Shown here: positions 25,603 through 36,360 of the stretch, in pieces
Layout: each line of letters starts with the position of its first letter
How positions within the stretch are numbered: position 1 is the first letter of the stretch
Notes under the pieces: generated by a model
Seen by the model: the letters and a program-made list of their open reading frames with translations, nothing else
Database searches by the model: none
What the model was told of the DNA's origin: nothing
Translations under genes and position numbers: made by a program
Source: Sternotherus odoratus
Taxonomy: Eukaryota; Chordata; Testudines; Kinosternidae
Assembly (NCBI GenBank): GCA_032164245.1
Contig: JAVMKO010000001.1
Location: forward strand, 292,503,041-292,567,040
DNA: 64,000 bases
Direction: 5' to 3'

Positions 25603-28600
25603 ATGGAGGAGGTGATAAGGGCTCTGGTACAAGCCACGGCAGCCCAGCAGGAGACTACCCGGGTTCAGCAGGAAACAAATCAATTAATAATGAATCAGGC
25701 GACCCAAGATCGTGCCCTCTTGCGTGAGGTAATGGATCAGCTAAAGATCCTCACCACCCAGCCCCGAGGGTCTAATGGGATGCAAACCCTAGGGGCCTCT
25801 GTTTGTCTGCCAAAGATGACAGCAGAAGATGACATTGAGGCATATCTTCTCGCATTTGAGAGGACTGCTCAGCGGGAGGCATGGCCCCAGGAGCAGTGGG
25901 CCAGCATTCTCGCCCCCTTTTTGTGCGGAGAGGCCCAGAAAGCCTACTTTGACTTGCCTGCCACAGATGCCACTGACTATCTCCGGCTGAAGGCAGAAAT
26001 CCTAGCACGATTAGGGGTAACAGCAGCGGTACGGGCCCAGAGGTTCCATGAGTGGAAATATCAGGAGACCAAACCCCCGAGGTCCCAACTATTTGATCTC
26101 ATACACCTGGCACGGAAGTGGTTACAGCCCGAGGCATGCAACCCGAATGAGATGTTGGAGACCCTGGTCATCGATCATTATATGCGGGGTCTACCACCAG
26201 ATCTCCATAAATGGGTAGGCCAGAATGATCCATCCGCTTACGACGAGATGATCACGCTGGTAGAAAGACGGATGACAGCCAGGGAATTGACCCGACTACC
26301 TAAACGAGGCCCCTTCTGGAACAGGCACCCAAACCCAACGCTGGAAGTTTGGGCACCCAGTACCCCAGGAGGTCCTAGGTGGAAGAAAGGGAGGGCTGAA
26401 AACCCTGGGGGACCCCAGAAGGAAGGGACCAGTCAGAGGGGGAGGAAGCCGGGGTTCAAATTCCCTAATTCCCATGATAGGGAAACTAGTAGAAATGACT
26501 ATAGATGCTATGCATGTGGGGAGTGGGGACATATAGCAGCACAGTGTCCCAGCAGGAGGAGACCTAGGCAATGTAACTTCGGGGATTGTGAGGTTCCGTG
26601 CTCCCTTCTCCACCTCGTAGGGGTTACATTAGCCCCACATAACTACACCAGACCGGTGAAGATAAATGGGATGGAAACTACAGCACTTGTGGACTCTGGG
26701 AGTGCTATTACCCTTGTATCGGGCAAGCTGATAAAAAGAAGGCAGCTGTTACAAGCCAAACGCATAGCAGTGACTTGTGTACATGGGGCTGTAAGTTATT
26801 ACCCCACTATTCCGGTAGAGATAGCAGTTCAGGGAAACCCCATTGAGGTAACGGTGGGCGTAGTCCCTAACCTCCCATATCCTGTAGTTATTGGGAGGGA
26901 CTATCCAGGGTTTGATAATTTACTTCCCCCAGCGAGGCTGGAGGAAAGCGGGGACCCTGAGGATAGCAATTTACCACCAGGAGAATGTCAACCCCCGATG
27001 TACACGGAAATTTCTGAGGATCTGTTCCCAGCCCCCCAAAGGACCCGGAGGACGAAAAAAGAGAGGAGGGCCGCAAAGGCCTTAGGAACCCGGATCCTGA
27101 CCCAGGATCAGAAGACTGCTCTAGTCGGCCGACGGACCCGAGCAGCCAGCAGAGAAACTTCCACCCCGGAAAGCGAGCCAGAGGCCACCCCACGTCAGGA
27201 TGGCAGTGAGCCACTGGGAGAAGCAGAAGCCAGGCCCTGGGAACTTGGGCACGTTAGTTCTGGGAGAGAATCTTTCGGGCGGGACCAAGCAGAGGACCCT
27301 AGATACGATAACGCCAGAAAAGAGGTAGCCGAGATAGATGGGACACCCGTGGAGGGGAAAGTCCGGGGTACAGGACCTTACTTTATAGTAAAGAAAGATC
27401 TTTTGTACCGTGTGGTGCAAATACAGGAGCAGGAGATCCATCAACTTCTGGTGCCAAGAAAACATCAAAAGGCCATATTGAGCCTTGCCCACAGTCACCT
27501 ATTTGGAGGACACCTAGGGGTCGAGAAAACCCAGGCACGGATCCTGCGGAGGTTCTTCTGGCCAGGAGTGCACGAAGATGTTCGGCGATATTGCATCTCT
27601 TGTCCAGAATGTCAGTTACATAGTCCTCGTCCGCACTTGCGGGCGCCGTTGATACCTCTTCCAATAATAGAGGTACCTTTTGAACGTATAGCTATGGATC
27701 TGGTTGGACCCCTTGAGAAGACAGCTCGGGGACACCAGCATGTGCTTGTTGTACTGGACTATGCAACCCGGTACCCGGAAGCCGTCCCCCTACGCAATAC
27801 AACCTCCAAGATAATAGCTAAGGAGCTACTACAGATTTTTGCCCGAGTTGGGCTACCCAAGGAGATATTGACTGACCAAGGGACACCTTTTGTGTCCAAA
27901 TTGATGAAAGATCTTTGTTCATTGCTCCAGGTAAAAGCCCTACGGACCTCCGTATACCACCCACAAACAGATGGCCTTGTGGAGAGGTTCAATAGGACCC
28001 TCAAGGCCATGATTAGAAAAGTGGTCAGTCAGGGCGGGAAAGATTGGGATACCCTGTTGCCTTACCTCATGTTCGCCATCCGGGAGGTTCCACAAGCCTC
28101 AACGGGTTTCTCCCCGTTTGAACTACTGTACGGGCGCCATCCCCGGGGCATACTGGATATAGCCAGAGAAGCTTGGGAAGAAGAGCCAAATCCTGGAAGG
28201 AATATAGTCGAGCATGTACTGCAGATGCGAGATCGGATAGCCCGAGTTACGCCCATCGTACGGGAACACTTAGAGAAGGCACAAGAGACCCAACGAACCC
28301 ATTATAACCACCGAGCAAAGCTTCGACGGTTCCAGCCAGGAGATCGGGTGATGGTTCTGGTACCCACAGCAGAAAGTAAACTATTGGCTCATTGGCAGGG
28401 ACCCTACGAAGTTATCGAAGCTGTGGGGGAGGTGAACTATAAGGTACGGCAGCCCGGCCGTCGGAAGCCAGAGCAAATTTATCATGTGAATCTTCTAAAA
28501 CCTTGGCACGATCGAGAGGCATGCTTGGTCACCCAGGAGACCCTTCCCCAGGAGGATGATTCACACGAGCAAGTAAAGATATCTCCAGACCTGACGCCGA

Positions 28601-30108
28601 TCCAAAAGAGGGAGGCAGCCGACATGATCAGTCGCAACCGAGATGTGTTCTCTATAAAACCGGGGCGAACAACTGAAGCCTATCACCATATCCGCACGAT
28701 CCCAGGAGCCAAGGTAACATTGAGACCCTACCGAATACCAGAGGCCAAAAGAGGGGAAATCAAGGCTGAAGTAAAGAAAATGTTAGAATTAGGGGTTATT
28801 GAAGAATCTCACAGTCAGTGGTCCAGCCCAATTGTTCTGGTCCCTAAACCTGATGGAACTGTGAGATTCTGTAATGACTTTCGCCGACTGAATGAAATAT
28901 CCCAATTCGATGCGTACCCCATACCACGCATCGATGAACTGGTTGACCGACTGGGTAGTGCCCGATTCTTAACTACACTGGATCTGACAAAAGGTTATTG
29001 GCAAGTTCCCCTGACTAAGGAGGCCAAAGAGAAGACAGCGTTCTCCACCCCAGATGGGCTATTTCAGTACACTGTCCTCCCGTTCGGGCTACATGGGGCA
29101 CCGGCCACATTCCAGCGTCTCATGGATAAACTGTTGCGCCATCATACTAGTTACGCAGCCGCATACCTAGATGATGTCATCATCCATACGCCAGACTGGG
29201 GAACCCACTTGGAGAAAGTGGAAGCAGTACTGCGCACCTTAAGGCGAGCTGGCCTCACTGCTAATCCTGCTAAATGTGCCATAGGGCTAGCAGAGGCTGG
29301 ATACCTGGGATACATTGTAGGAAGGGGCATAGTGAAGCCCCAAATTAATAAGCTAGAGGCAATTCAAAACTGGCCCCAGCCAGTCCGAAAGAAGCAAGTC
29401 CGTGCGTTCCTAGGCGTGGTAGGCTATTATCGACGCTTTATTCCCCATTTTGCCACTAGGGCGAGTGCCCTGACTGAGCTCATAAAAGCTCGGGGACCTG
29501 AAATGATACGATGGACAGATACAGCAGAGAGAGCATTTACAGATCTGAGGACAGCCCTTTGCAGTGACCCCGTACTTATAGCCCCAGACTTCTCTAAGGA
29601 GTTTATCTTGCAGACAGATGCATCCGAAGTAGGACTGGGGGCTGTCCTGTCCCAGATGGTCAGGGAAGAAGAACATCCAATCCTATATCTCAGTAGAAAA
29701 CTCCTCCCAAGAGAACAGAAGTATGCGGTGGTTGAGAGGGAATGCCTTGCTGTTAAATGGGCCATGGAAACACTGAGATACTATCTGCTAGGAAGAAAAT
29801 TTACCCTCGTGACTGACCATGCCCCTCTTCAGTGGATGCAGCGGAATAAGGAGAAAAATGCCAGAGTGACTAGATGGTTTTTATCTCTCCAACCTTTCCA
29901 GTTCCGCATACAACACAGGGCCGGAAGTCATCATGGCAATGCAGATGGCTTATCACGAGTGCACTGTATGTCGACCCAAGTTGCCCAACCCCTTGGCGTT
30001 GAGCAGGGGAGGGGGATATGTGACAGAGTCAGACCTGAAGGGTATAGGAGAGTGCTGGAAGGCAGGTACATCAGTCTCAGGATGTGCAGGTCTCTGTTCC
30101 CCCTATAG
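25603..30108 (+). CDS. Gag-Pol polyprotein, Gmr1-type domain order
   Basis: One 1501-residue frame. The start ATG at 25603 follows a short leader with an A-rich run and has a good context (CCACAATGG). Domains: glutamine-rich, probably coiled N-terminus (1-55); capsid with SCAN-like part (about 140-224); CCHC zinc knuckle (C302, C305, H310, C315); aspartic protease with DSG at 364-366 and VIGRD near 429-433; integrase zinc site H630, H637, C667, C670; integrase core D699, D758, E794 (35 residues between the last two); GPY motif 933-935; RT with LDLTKGYW at 1126 and YLDD at 1188-1191; RNase H acidic residues D1339, E1378, D1405, D1448. There is no chromodomain. Gag and Pol are not separated by a frameshift or stop. 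The last 29 residues (1473-1501) are encoded by the 3' LTR. Function: particle formation, reverse transcription and integration. Confidence 0.95.
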   Translation: MEEVIRALVQATAAQQETTRVQQETNQLIMNQATQDRALLREVMDQLKILTTQPRGSNGMQTLGASVCLPKMTAEDDIEAYLLAFERTAQREAWPQEQWASILAPFLCGEAQKAYFDLPATDATDYLRLKAEILARLGVTAAVRAQRFHEWKYQETKPPRSQLFDLIHLARKWLQPEACNPNEMLETLVIDHYMRGLPPDLHKWVGQNDPSAYDEMITLVERRMTARELTRLPKRGPFWNRHPNPTLEVWAPSTPGGPRWKKGRAENPGGPQKEGTSQRGRKPGFKFPNSHDRETSRNDYRCYACGEWGHIAAQCPSRRRPRQCNFGDCEVPCSLLHLVGVTLAPHNYTRPVKINGMETTALVDSGSAITLVSGKLIKRRQLLQAKRIAVTCVHGAVSYYPTIPVEIAVQGNPIEVTVGVVPNLPYPVVIGRDYPGFDNLLPPARLEESGDPEDSNLPPGECQPPMYTEISEDLFPAPQRTRRTKKERRAAKALGTRILTQDQKTALVGRRTRAASRETSTPESEPEATPRQDGSEPLGEAEARPWELGHVSSGRESFGRDQAEDPRYDNARKEVAEIDGTPVEGKVRGTGPYFIVKKDLLYRVVQIQEQEIHQLLVPRKHQKAILSLAHSHLFGGHLGVEKTQARILRRFFWPGVHEDVRRYCISCPECQLHSPRPHLRAPLIPLPIIEVPFERIAMDLVGPLEKTARGHQHVLVVLDYATRYPEAVPLRNTTSKIIAKELLQIFARVGLPKEILTDQGTPFVSKLMKDLCSLLQVKALRTSVYHPQTDGLVERFNRTLKAMIRKVVSQGGKDWDTLLPYLMFAIREVPQASTGFSPFELLYGRHPRGILDIAREAWEEEPNPGRNIVEHVLQMRDRIARVTPIVREHLEKAQETQRTHYNHRAKLRRFQPGDRVMVLVPTAESKLLAHWQGPYEVIEAVGEVNYKVRQPGRRKPEQIYHVNLLKPWHDREACLVTQETLPQEDDSHEQVKISPDLTPIQKREAADMISRNRDVFSIKPGRTTEAYHHIRTIPGAKVTLRPYRIPEAKRGEIKAEVKKMLELGVIEESHSQWSSPIVLVPKPDGTVRFCNDFRRLNEISQFDAYPIPRIDELVDRLGSARFLTTLDLTKGYWQVPLTKEAKEKTAFSTPDGLFQYTVLPFGLHGAPATFQRLMDKLLRHHTSYAAAYLDDVIIHTPDWGTHLEKVEAVLRTLRRAGLTANPAKCAIGLAEAGYLGYIVGRGIVKPQINKLEAIQNWPQPVRKKQVRAFLGVVGYYRRFIPHFATRASALTELIKARGPEMIRWTDTAERAFTDLRTALCSDPVLIAPDFSKEFILQTDASEVGLGAVLSQMVREEEHPILYLSRKLLPREQKYAVVERECLAVKWAMETLRYYLLGRKFTLVTDHAPLQWMQRNKEKNARVTRWFLSLQPFQFRIQHRAGSHHGNADGLSRVHCMSTQVAQPLGVEQGRGICDRVRPEGYRRVLEGRYISLRMCRSLFPL
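30005..30016 (+). promoter_or_regulatory. Polypurine tract
   Basis: AGGGGAGGGGGA sits two bases before the 3' LTR, the expected place for the plus-strand primer. It lies inside the coding frame and is translated as glycine/arginine-rich residues near position 1468. Confidence 0.9.
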
Positions 30109-30585
30109 CCAAACAAAGCCTACTCCAGGCCAATCAAGACACCTGGGGTCAATTAAGAAGGTTCTAGCAGGCAGCAGGTTAATTAGGAGCACCTGCTGTC
30201 AAGTAAGGCCTTAATAAAAACCCCTGCCTCAGGAAGACAGTGTGGGTGTTTGGAGCAGAGAGGAGTTTGGAGACATTGGAGCACAGAGGAGTTTGGAGGC
30301 ATTGAAGCAGAGAGCAGTTTGGAAGGAGGCCCTGAGGTAAGGGTGAAGTGGAGAGTAAAGAAGCAGGAACTGTTGTGGGGAAGAAGCCCAGGGGAATTGT
30401 ATTGTGCTTGGTGGTTAAAAGGTCAGCCATCTCAACTGAGATTATTAGGGTCCCTGGGCTGGAGCCCGGAGAAGAGGGCGGGCCCGGGCACACCCCCCCC
30501 CTGCCTTCCACAATTAGCCACTGAGGCTAGTGAAATCCGCCAAGAAACGCAGGACCCACAAGTACAGGCTTGGAGCTTTGTCACA
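30019..30585 (+). repeat. 3' LTR
   Basis: It has the same 567-bp length and, by line-by-line reading, the same sequence as 24906-25472 (offset 5113). The polyprotein stop codon falls at 30106-30108 inside it. Confidence 0.95.
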
Positions 30586-30589
30586 GTAT
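30586..30589. repeat. Target-site duplication, right (GTAT)
   Basis: This is the right copy of the duplication at 24902-24905. Together they show that the two LTRs belong to one insertion rather than to a rearranged pair. Confidence 0.85.
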
Positions 30590-30599
30590 GCTAATGTAC

Positions 30600-30750
30600 A
30601 ATTTTTTTTCTTTTTCTTTCTTTCTGTGTGTATAAATGCATTTTACTTCTGTTCCATTCTATGCATCCGATGAAGTGAGCTATAGCTCACGAAAGCTTAT
30701 GCTGAAATAAACTAGTTAGTCTCTAGGGTGCTACAAGTATTCCTGGCTTT
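30600..30750 (+). mobile_element. Penelope-type tail with hammerhead-like core
   Basis: After a T-rich stretch, 30667-30705 reads CCGATGA, A, GTGAGC, TATA, GCTCAC, GAAA, GC. This is the order of a hammerhead ribozyme core with a perfect 6-bp stem II. It is followed by AAACTAGTTAGTCTCTAGGG, the tail shared with the copies at 31.7-34.5 kb. The Gmr1-like element lies immediately upstream. Confidence 0.7.
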
Positions 30751-30759
30751 CTTTACATT

Positions 30760-31715
30760 TTCAGACATCAACAAGCCAGAGGCTATTATAAGAGATATAG
30801 CCACAAAAACTGGTCTTCTCACTAGAGCACCTCTGAAACTCACAGTTAAACCCTTCTCCCATCTTTCATGCCAATCTCTGGCTAACAAGTAACTAGGAAA
30901 ATTTTCAAACCTTGTATACAAAGGAGAAAATACCATGCACTAATTTACAGTTAAAATGACACTTTTGGAATTATGGAGAAATGCACGCCCTTTTAAGCAA
31001 TACATCTACTACGCAAACATTAAACTTGCTTACATTTTCTAAGCTGTACACAGCTGAGCTTAGATTGATTGATTTATTTATTACATAAAGCAGACACACA
31101 GCTCAAATTGACTTCTGAGAAAAAGGTACTGAGTCAACTGTGTATTGAATTAAGTAGGCTGCTTTTACTTGTTGACCAACACAGCTATTAGACACGAACC
31201 AGCTACAGACACACCACATACAGCATGGTGCATTTGTTACAGAGGTTTGTATGCAATTAAGAGTATTTCATTGTTTCACCAGACTCCTCTGGCATCCAAT
31301 TAAGTAATAACACAAGAGAGGAGCTCTTAATTAATGAGGAAAATCCTCTGCAAGCTAGACACAGGTGTGCAAGTCTCAAACAGAGCCTGAAATAGTTGAA
31401 TAGATAATTTTAGAAAAACTCGAAGTGTATGCAATTAACTCTATAGTAGAAGGATTATTTATGATTTAACTTCTTTCAATGGGTTTACATTTCTTTGTAG
31501 TATCCAACAATTAAGTAGGTTATAAAAGATTAGACTACAAAACTAACACTAGTGAGTGAGCTAGCATGGTTAAAAGTGATGACAATCACTTGTCCGTTAT
31601 GTTTTTAACAAATTGCACTCAGCACAAATTTAAACTCTGGCTTTTGATAGGAGGCTTTTTAAAGAAGTAATAGTTATGTTGCCATTAAATGAACACATTT
31701 TGAATAAAAAGAATG
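30760..31715. other. Unassigned DNA
   Basis: AT-rich with no supported gene or complete repeat. Confidence 0.4.
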
Positions 31716-32351
31716 AGGGGGTACTTGTGGCATCTTAGAGACTAACAAATTTATTTGGGCATAAGCTTTCGTAGGCTATAGCCCACTTCATCAGATGCAT
31801 GAATGGAAAACACAGTAGAGAGATACATAGAAATACAGAAAACATGAAAAGATGGGGATTGCCTTACCAACTCTAATGAGACAAATAAATTAAAGTGGGC
31901 TACTATCAGCAGGAGGAAAACTCACTTTTATAGTGGTAATCAGGAGGGTCCATTTCAAACAGTTGTCAAAAAGGTGAGAGTAATAGTAGGGGGGAAAATT
32001 AGCTTGGGGAAATAGTTTTTAGTTTGTGTAATGACCCAACCACTCCCAGTCTTTATTCTTGCCTAATTTGACAATGTCCAGTTTGCAAATTAATTCCAGT
32101 TCTGCAGTTTCTCAATGGAGTCTCTTTTTGAAGTTTTTTTTGTTGAAGAATTGCCACTTTTAGGTTTGTAGCATAGTGTCCAAGGAGGCTGAAATGTTCT
32201 CCGACTGGTTTTTGAAGGTTATAATTCTTGATGTCTGATCTGTGTCCATTTATTCTTTTGTGTAGAGATTGTCCAGTTTGACTAATGTACATGGCAGAGG
32301 GGTATTACTGGCAAATGATGGCACTGGCACATCTACCAATATGATGTATGG
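31716..32351 (-). mobile_element. Penelope-like element copy 1, 5'-truncated
   Basis: On the minus strand it runs from part of the GIY-YIG endonuclease region (32292 down to 32053), through a 3' untranslated region, to a tail at 31716-31800 that carries a hammerhead-like core (31758-31794). It lacks the reverse transcriptase. The tail of copy 2 lies directly upstream in sense orientation, so the two copies are head to tail. Confidence 0.8.
32053..32292 (-). pseudogene. GIY-YIG endonuclease fragment of Penelope-like element
   Basis: The 79-residue frame reads YISQTGQSLHKRINGHRSDI at its start, then PVGEHFSLLGH. This is the second half of the GIY-YIG nuclease that Penelope-like retroelements carry after the reverse transcriptase; the GIY part is cut off or degraded. 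The nuclease would nick target DNA for priming. This copy is partial and cannot act alone. Confidence 0.8.
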
Positions 32352-32619
32352 CAGTAGTCCCCAACCTTTCTGCGGACAACAGCACAGTCTTGTGCTATGC
32401 TGTGCTCTCTGGCGCCCGGGGCATGTCCGTCGAAATGCTGCCGAAGTGCCTGCTTCTGTTTTCGGCGGCCCCGCAGCATTCATCCCTGTGTCTGCCAAAA
32501 TGCCACTGACAGCGGAAGCAAGCACTTTGGCGGTTTTTTGGCAGACGCACTCCCACAGATGCACATAAATTCCCTGGCAGGCACCATGGCGCCCACGGGC
32601 ACTGTGTTGGGAACCACTG
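32352..32619. mobile_element. Short hAT-type element at the Penelope junction
   Basis: The ends CAGTAGTCCCCAACCTTTCT and GTTGGGAACCACTG are inverted relatives. Flanks ATGTATGG (32344-32351) and ATATATGG (32620-32627) match at 7 of 8 bases. The interior is GC-rich and has no transposase. Confidence 0.75.
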
Positions 32620-32689
32620 ATATATGGCAGAGTGGTAGCCGCGTTAGTCTGTATCAGCAAAAACAACAAGAAGTCCTTGTGGCACCTTA

Positions 32690-32956
32690 GGGTACATCTA
32701 CATCTATCAGGGACCAATTTATCACATAGACGCGATAAATCGATCCCTGAGCGCTCTCCCCATCGACTCCAGAAGTCCAGCACCACGTGAGGTGAAAACG
32801 GAGTCGACAGGGGAGCGGCACCGGTGAACTCACAACCGTGAGGACGCCCAGGTAAGTCAACCTAAGCTACATCAACTTCAGCTATGCTATGTGCATAGCT
32901 GAAGTTGCATATCTTAGATTGACACCCTCCCTCCCCCCGCAATGTAGACCTGGCCC
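32690..32956. mobile_element. MITE inserted in the Penelope tail
   Basis: The ends GGGTACATCTACAT and ATGTAGACCTGGCCC are inverted relatives. It lies after TTA (32687-32689), and the Penelope tail text resumes at 32957 with GAGACTAAC. The interior includes CATCAACTTCAGCTATGC followed by its complement, a small internal palindrome near 32870-32910. Confidence 0.7.
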
Positions 32957-33284
32957 TGAGACTAACTAATTTATTTGGACATAAGCTTTTGTGGGCTAGA
33001 ACCCACTTCATCAGATGCATGGAGTGGAAAATACAGGAGCAGGTATAAATACATGAAAAGATGGGAGTTGCTTAACCAAATGTGAAGTCAGTCTAAGGAG
33101 ACAATTCAGTTAACAGTAGGATACAAAGGGAGGGGAAAACACTTTTGTAGTGGAAATGAGTGGTCCATTTCAAACCGTTGACAAGAAGGTGTGAGTAATA
33201 GTAGGAGGAAAATTAGGTTGAGGTTTTATAATGACCCAACCACTCCCCGTCTTTATTCAGGCTTAATGTGATGGTGTCCAGTTT

Positions 33285-33500
33285 GCAATTTAATTCCAGT
33301 TCTGCAGTTTCTCATTAGAATCTTTTTTTGAAGTTTTTTTGTTGAAGAATGGCCATTTTTAGGTCTGTTATTGAGTGACCAGGGAGACTGAAGTGTTCTC
33401 TCCTACTGATTTTTGAATGTTATAATTCCTGATGTCAGATTTTTGTCCATTTATTCTTTTGCATAAAGACTGTCCGGTTTGTCCAATGTACATGGCAGAG
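33285..33500 (-). pseudogene. Frameshifted GIY-YIG remnant
   Basis: The minus strand reads MYIGQTGQSLCKRINGQKSD and then loses frame. The nucleotide sequence remains clearly similar to 32053-32292, which shows that this is the same domain in copy 2, inactivated by indels. Confidence 0.75.
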
Positions 33501-33858
33501 GGGCATAGCTGGCACATGACGACATATATCACATTGGCAGATGTCCAGATGAACGAGTCCCTGATGGTGTGGCTGATGTGGTTATGCCCTATGATGGTGT
33601 CCCTTTAATAGATATGTGGACAGAGTTGGCACCAGGGTTTGTTGCAGGGTTTGGTTCCTGGGTTGGTGTTTTTGTTGTGTGGTGTGTAGTTACTGGTGAA
33701 TATTTGCTTTAGGTTGGGGGGTCGTCTGTAAGCGAGGACTGGCCTCTCCCCAAGGTCTGTGAGAGTGAGGGATCGTCCTTCAGGATAGGTTGTAGATCCT
33801 TGATGATGCGCTGGAGAGGTTTTAATGGGGGGCTGTCGGTGATGGCTAGTGATGTTCT

Positions 33859-34305
33859 CTAACTTTCTTTGTTGGGCCTGTCTTGTAGTAGGTGACTTCT
33901 GAGTACCCTTCTGGCTCTGTCAATCTGTTTCTTCACTTCATCAGGTTGGTATTGTAGTTCTAAGAACGCTTGACAGAGATCCTGTAGGCGTTTGTCTCTG
34001 TCTGAGGGATTGGAGCAAATACGGTTGTATCTTAGAGCTTGGCTGTAGACAATGGACTGTGTGATGTAGTCTGGATGAAAGCTGGAGGCATGTAGGTAAG
34101 TATAACCGTCAGTAGTTTTCTGGTAGAGGGTGGTGTTTATGTGACCATCACTTATTAGTACTGTAGTATCTAGGAAGTGGACCTCTTGTATGGACGGCTC
34201 CAGGCTGAGGTTGATGGTGGGGTGGAAATTGTTGAAATCCTGGTGGCATTCCTCAAGGGCCTCCTTCCCATAGGTCCAGATGATGAAGATGTCAATGTAG
34301 CGCAA
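33859..34305 (-). pseudogene. Penelope-like reverse transcriptase fragment
   Basis: A 148-residue frame starting RYIDIFIIWTYG, then EVHFLDTTVLISDG and LHASSFHPDYITQS. This is the region from the catalytic motif C through the thumb of Penelope-like RTs. The expected YIDD pair has only one aspartate (YID followed by IF), apparently a one-codon loss, so polymerase activity is not expected. The upstream fingers and palm motifs are missing. Confidence 0.8.
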
Positions 34306-34321
34306 GTAGAGTAATTGAATT

Positions 34322-34500
34322 GTCTTTTTAGACTGACCTCACACTTGGTAAGGCAACTCCCATCTTTTCATGTATTTATACTTACTCCTGTATTTTCTAC
34401 TCCATGCATCTGATGAAGTGGGTTCTAGCCCATGAAAGCTTATGCCCAAATAAATTTGTTAGTCTGTAGGCTGCCACAAGGACTCCTCGTTGCTTTTACT
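34322..34500 (+). mobile_element. Inverted copy of the Penelope 3' tail
   Basis: The plus-strand text CTTTTCATGTATTTATAC ... CTGATGAAGTGGGTTCTAGC ... AAATAAATTTGTTAGTCTG matches the minus-strand tail of copy 2. The hammerhead-like core is at 34410-34446. It abuts the 5'-truncated body, giving the element terminal repeats that face each other. Confidence 0.8.
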
Positions 34501-35224
34501 AATAAGATGAGACAGTATTTCATGCCTATTGTAACTGACAGAATATCATACAATTACATTATCAGATTAGCAAGAGGTCAAATGAACAGAAATTGGCATC
34601 TGTTTCAGATACGTGTGGTTTTGGAGAGAGGAAGAAAGCAGGAAACTGTTTATGGCTTAAAACCAACTTATTTCAGCATTCATAATTTTTTTTCTTGTTT
34701 CTCTAATCGGTGATGCATTATTTTCTTCTGTACTACGAAGAAGAGAGAAATATTTACTAGAGACAATCTATCCATTACCAATTTTTGCCACATGAAGTCA
34801 TATCCGTCACTACTCCTGGATATTTTCTGTTGTACATGGTCAAACCAAAGTAAGGTTTTCACAATGGGAAGGAAATTTTAGTTCCTTTGTGAAACTATTA
34901 TGGAACTTCATAGTATACAGGCTCATCCAATTTTCAGTACAGGCAGGGCAGACATTCCACCTTTAAATGTTCATCCAATTCCTCTCTATTTTTCAGAATC
35001 AAACATAGAACAGCCTCTCCCCTAGTCATTTACTCCACTTCTGTAATAAAAAGTTGTCTCCAATACATTCCAATAACTTGTTTGATAATCTGTGTCCTGC
35101 TGCATTTTCCTAACAGAAGTCTGGGCAGTTAACATCCCCATTATCACCAAGTCCTATGCTTTGGATGATTTTGTTAGCTACTTTAAAAAAAGCTTCAGCC
35201 AGTTCTTCTTCTAGCTCGGAAGCA
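34501..35224. other. Unassigned DNA
   Basis: No supported feature; AT-rich with short frames only. Confidence 0.4.
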
Positions 35225-35480
35225 TAGGTCAGGCATTAGGAAAAACTTCCTGTCAGGGTAGTTGAACACTGCAATAAATTGCCCAGAGCTGTTGTAGAAA
35301 CTTCATCATTAGAAGTTTTTAATCACCTCTTGAGCATTTCTGTGGTGTTGTCACAATGGAGTCTGAGTGCTTCAGCTATATGAACAAATTTATCTTCACA
35401 ATATTTCAATTTGGTGAGCTGGTGTTGGTATCCCCATTTTATGGACTGGGAACTGAGGCCCAGAGATACAAGTAGAAAAT
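35225..35480 (+). mobile_element. CR1 fragment followed by MIR-like piece
   Basis: 35228-35345 matches the CR1 segment CATTAGGAAAAACTTCCTGT ... CTTCATCATTAGAAG. At 35430-35475 there is CCCCATTTTATGGACTGGGA, the core-like region of an old amniote SINE. Both are short and old. Confidence 0.7.
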
Positions 35481-36184
35481 TGTCTCAAATGTATCCACTA
35501 ATTTTGGGTACCCAACTTGAGACAGCTAGGCCTGAGTTTTCAGAGTAACTTCATTGCTACCAGCTCCACCTTAAATATCTATTCACAGGCATTATTATGT
35601 GCAGTTATAATGGATATCTCTGTCTTGATTGCATCAAAAGGTACAAGTTCATTCTTTAGGTTGGGGAAATTTGGTAATAAAAGTTTTTTGTACTCTAATG
35701 TTGTATTACTCCATGTTGTACTTAACTCTGTTCTGCTGAAGAATCTGAGGAATATCATCAGCAAATACTAAGTTAAAGTACTAGCCATCCCTGCAACACA
35801 ACTTTAACTCTGGCTTCTTTCAGCGACACCCAAACCTGTCAACACCACATGTACTAATACCCTGTTTACACAAATGATACAAAACATTCTGGGAACACAG
35901 CACCTGAGCACTGTAGCACAAACTCTAACATTTTATCTTTGCAAGGCAAAATTCATGTTTATGTTAGAGGTAGAAATTTGGAGCTACCTACACTAGGCAT
36001 ACACGCATCCCTGAGCCTACTCCACACAAATCACCCCAGACCTGCTAATGTTATCACCTTTTCACCCTTTCTCTGAAGGTTCCTTCTGTGAAGACAGTGC
36101 CTTCACTTACCCCTTACTAAGCTCCACAGACCATTGCTGTATATACACTACCTACCTCATTCTGACAATCCACATGACAAGATG

Positions 36185-36360
36185 GGAAGGCCTCTGTTTG
36201 CCAGAAGCTGGTAATGGATGACAACGGATGGATCACTTGGTGATTACCTCTTCAGTTCATTCCCTCTGGGGCACCTGGTGTTGGCCACTATCAGAAGACA
36301 GGATACTGGGCTAGATGGATCTTTGGCCTGACCCAGTATGGCCTTTTTTATGTTCTTAAA
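36185..36360 (+). mobile_element. CR1 3' terminus
   Basis: It contains CACCTGGTGTTGGCCACTAT, GATACTGGGCTAGATGGATC and GACCCAGTATGGCC, the usual CR1 end, matching the copies at 17.3 and 45.8 kb. Confidence 0.9.

Larger units (their letters stand above)
24906..30585 (+). mobile_element. Complete Gmr1-like Ty3/gypsy LTR retrotransposon
   Basis: A 5680-bp element: 567-bp LTRs at both ends, primer site at 25475, one long frame 25603-30108, purine tract at 30005 and a GTAT duplication (24902-24905 and 30586-30589). The LTRs read as identical by eye and the frame has no stop or shift, so insertion is recent. The order protease-integrase-RT-RNase H is that of Gmr1-like elements, first described in fish and other deuterostomes, and differs from standard Ty3/gypsy. 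Confidence 0.95.
32628..34316 (-). mobile_element. Penelope-like element copy 2
   Basis: In minus-strand order: an RT remnant (34305-33859), a linker, a frameshifted GIY-YIG region (about 33500-33285), a 3' untranslated region, a hammerhead-like tail (about 32980-33014, with GAAA mutated to AAAA) and a terminus at about 32628. A MITE splits the tail at 32690-32956. An oppositely oriented copy of the same tail follows at 34322-34500. Confidence 0.8.

Noticed and set aside
32250..32786. Minus-strand frame of 178 codons
   Set aside because: It runs across a Penelope fragment, a hAT insertion and a MITE, so it cannot be one ancestral gene.
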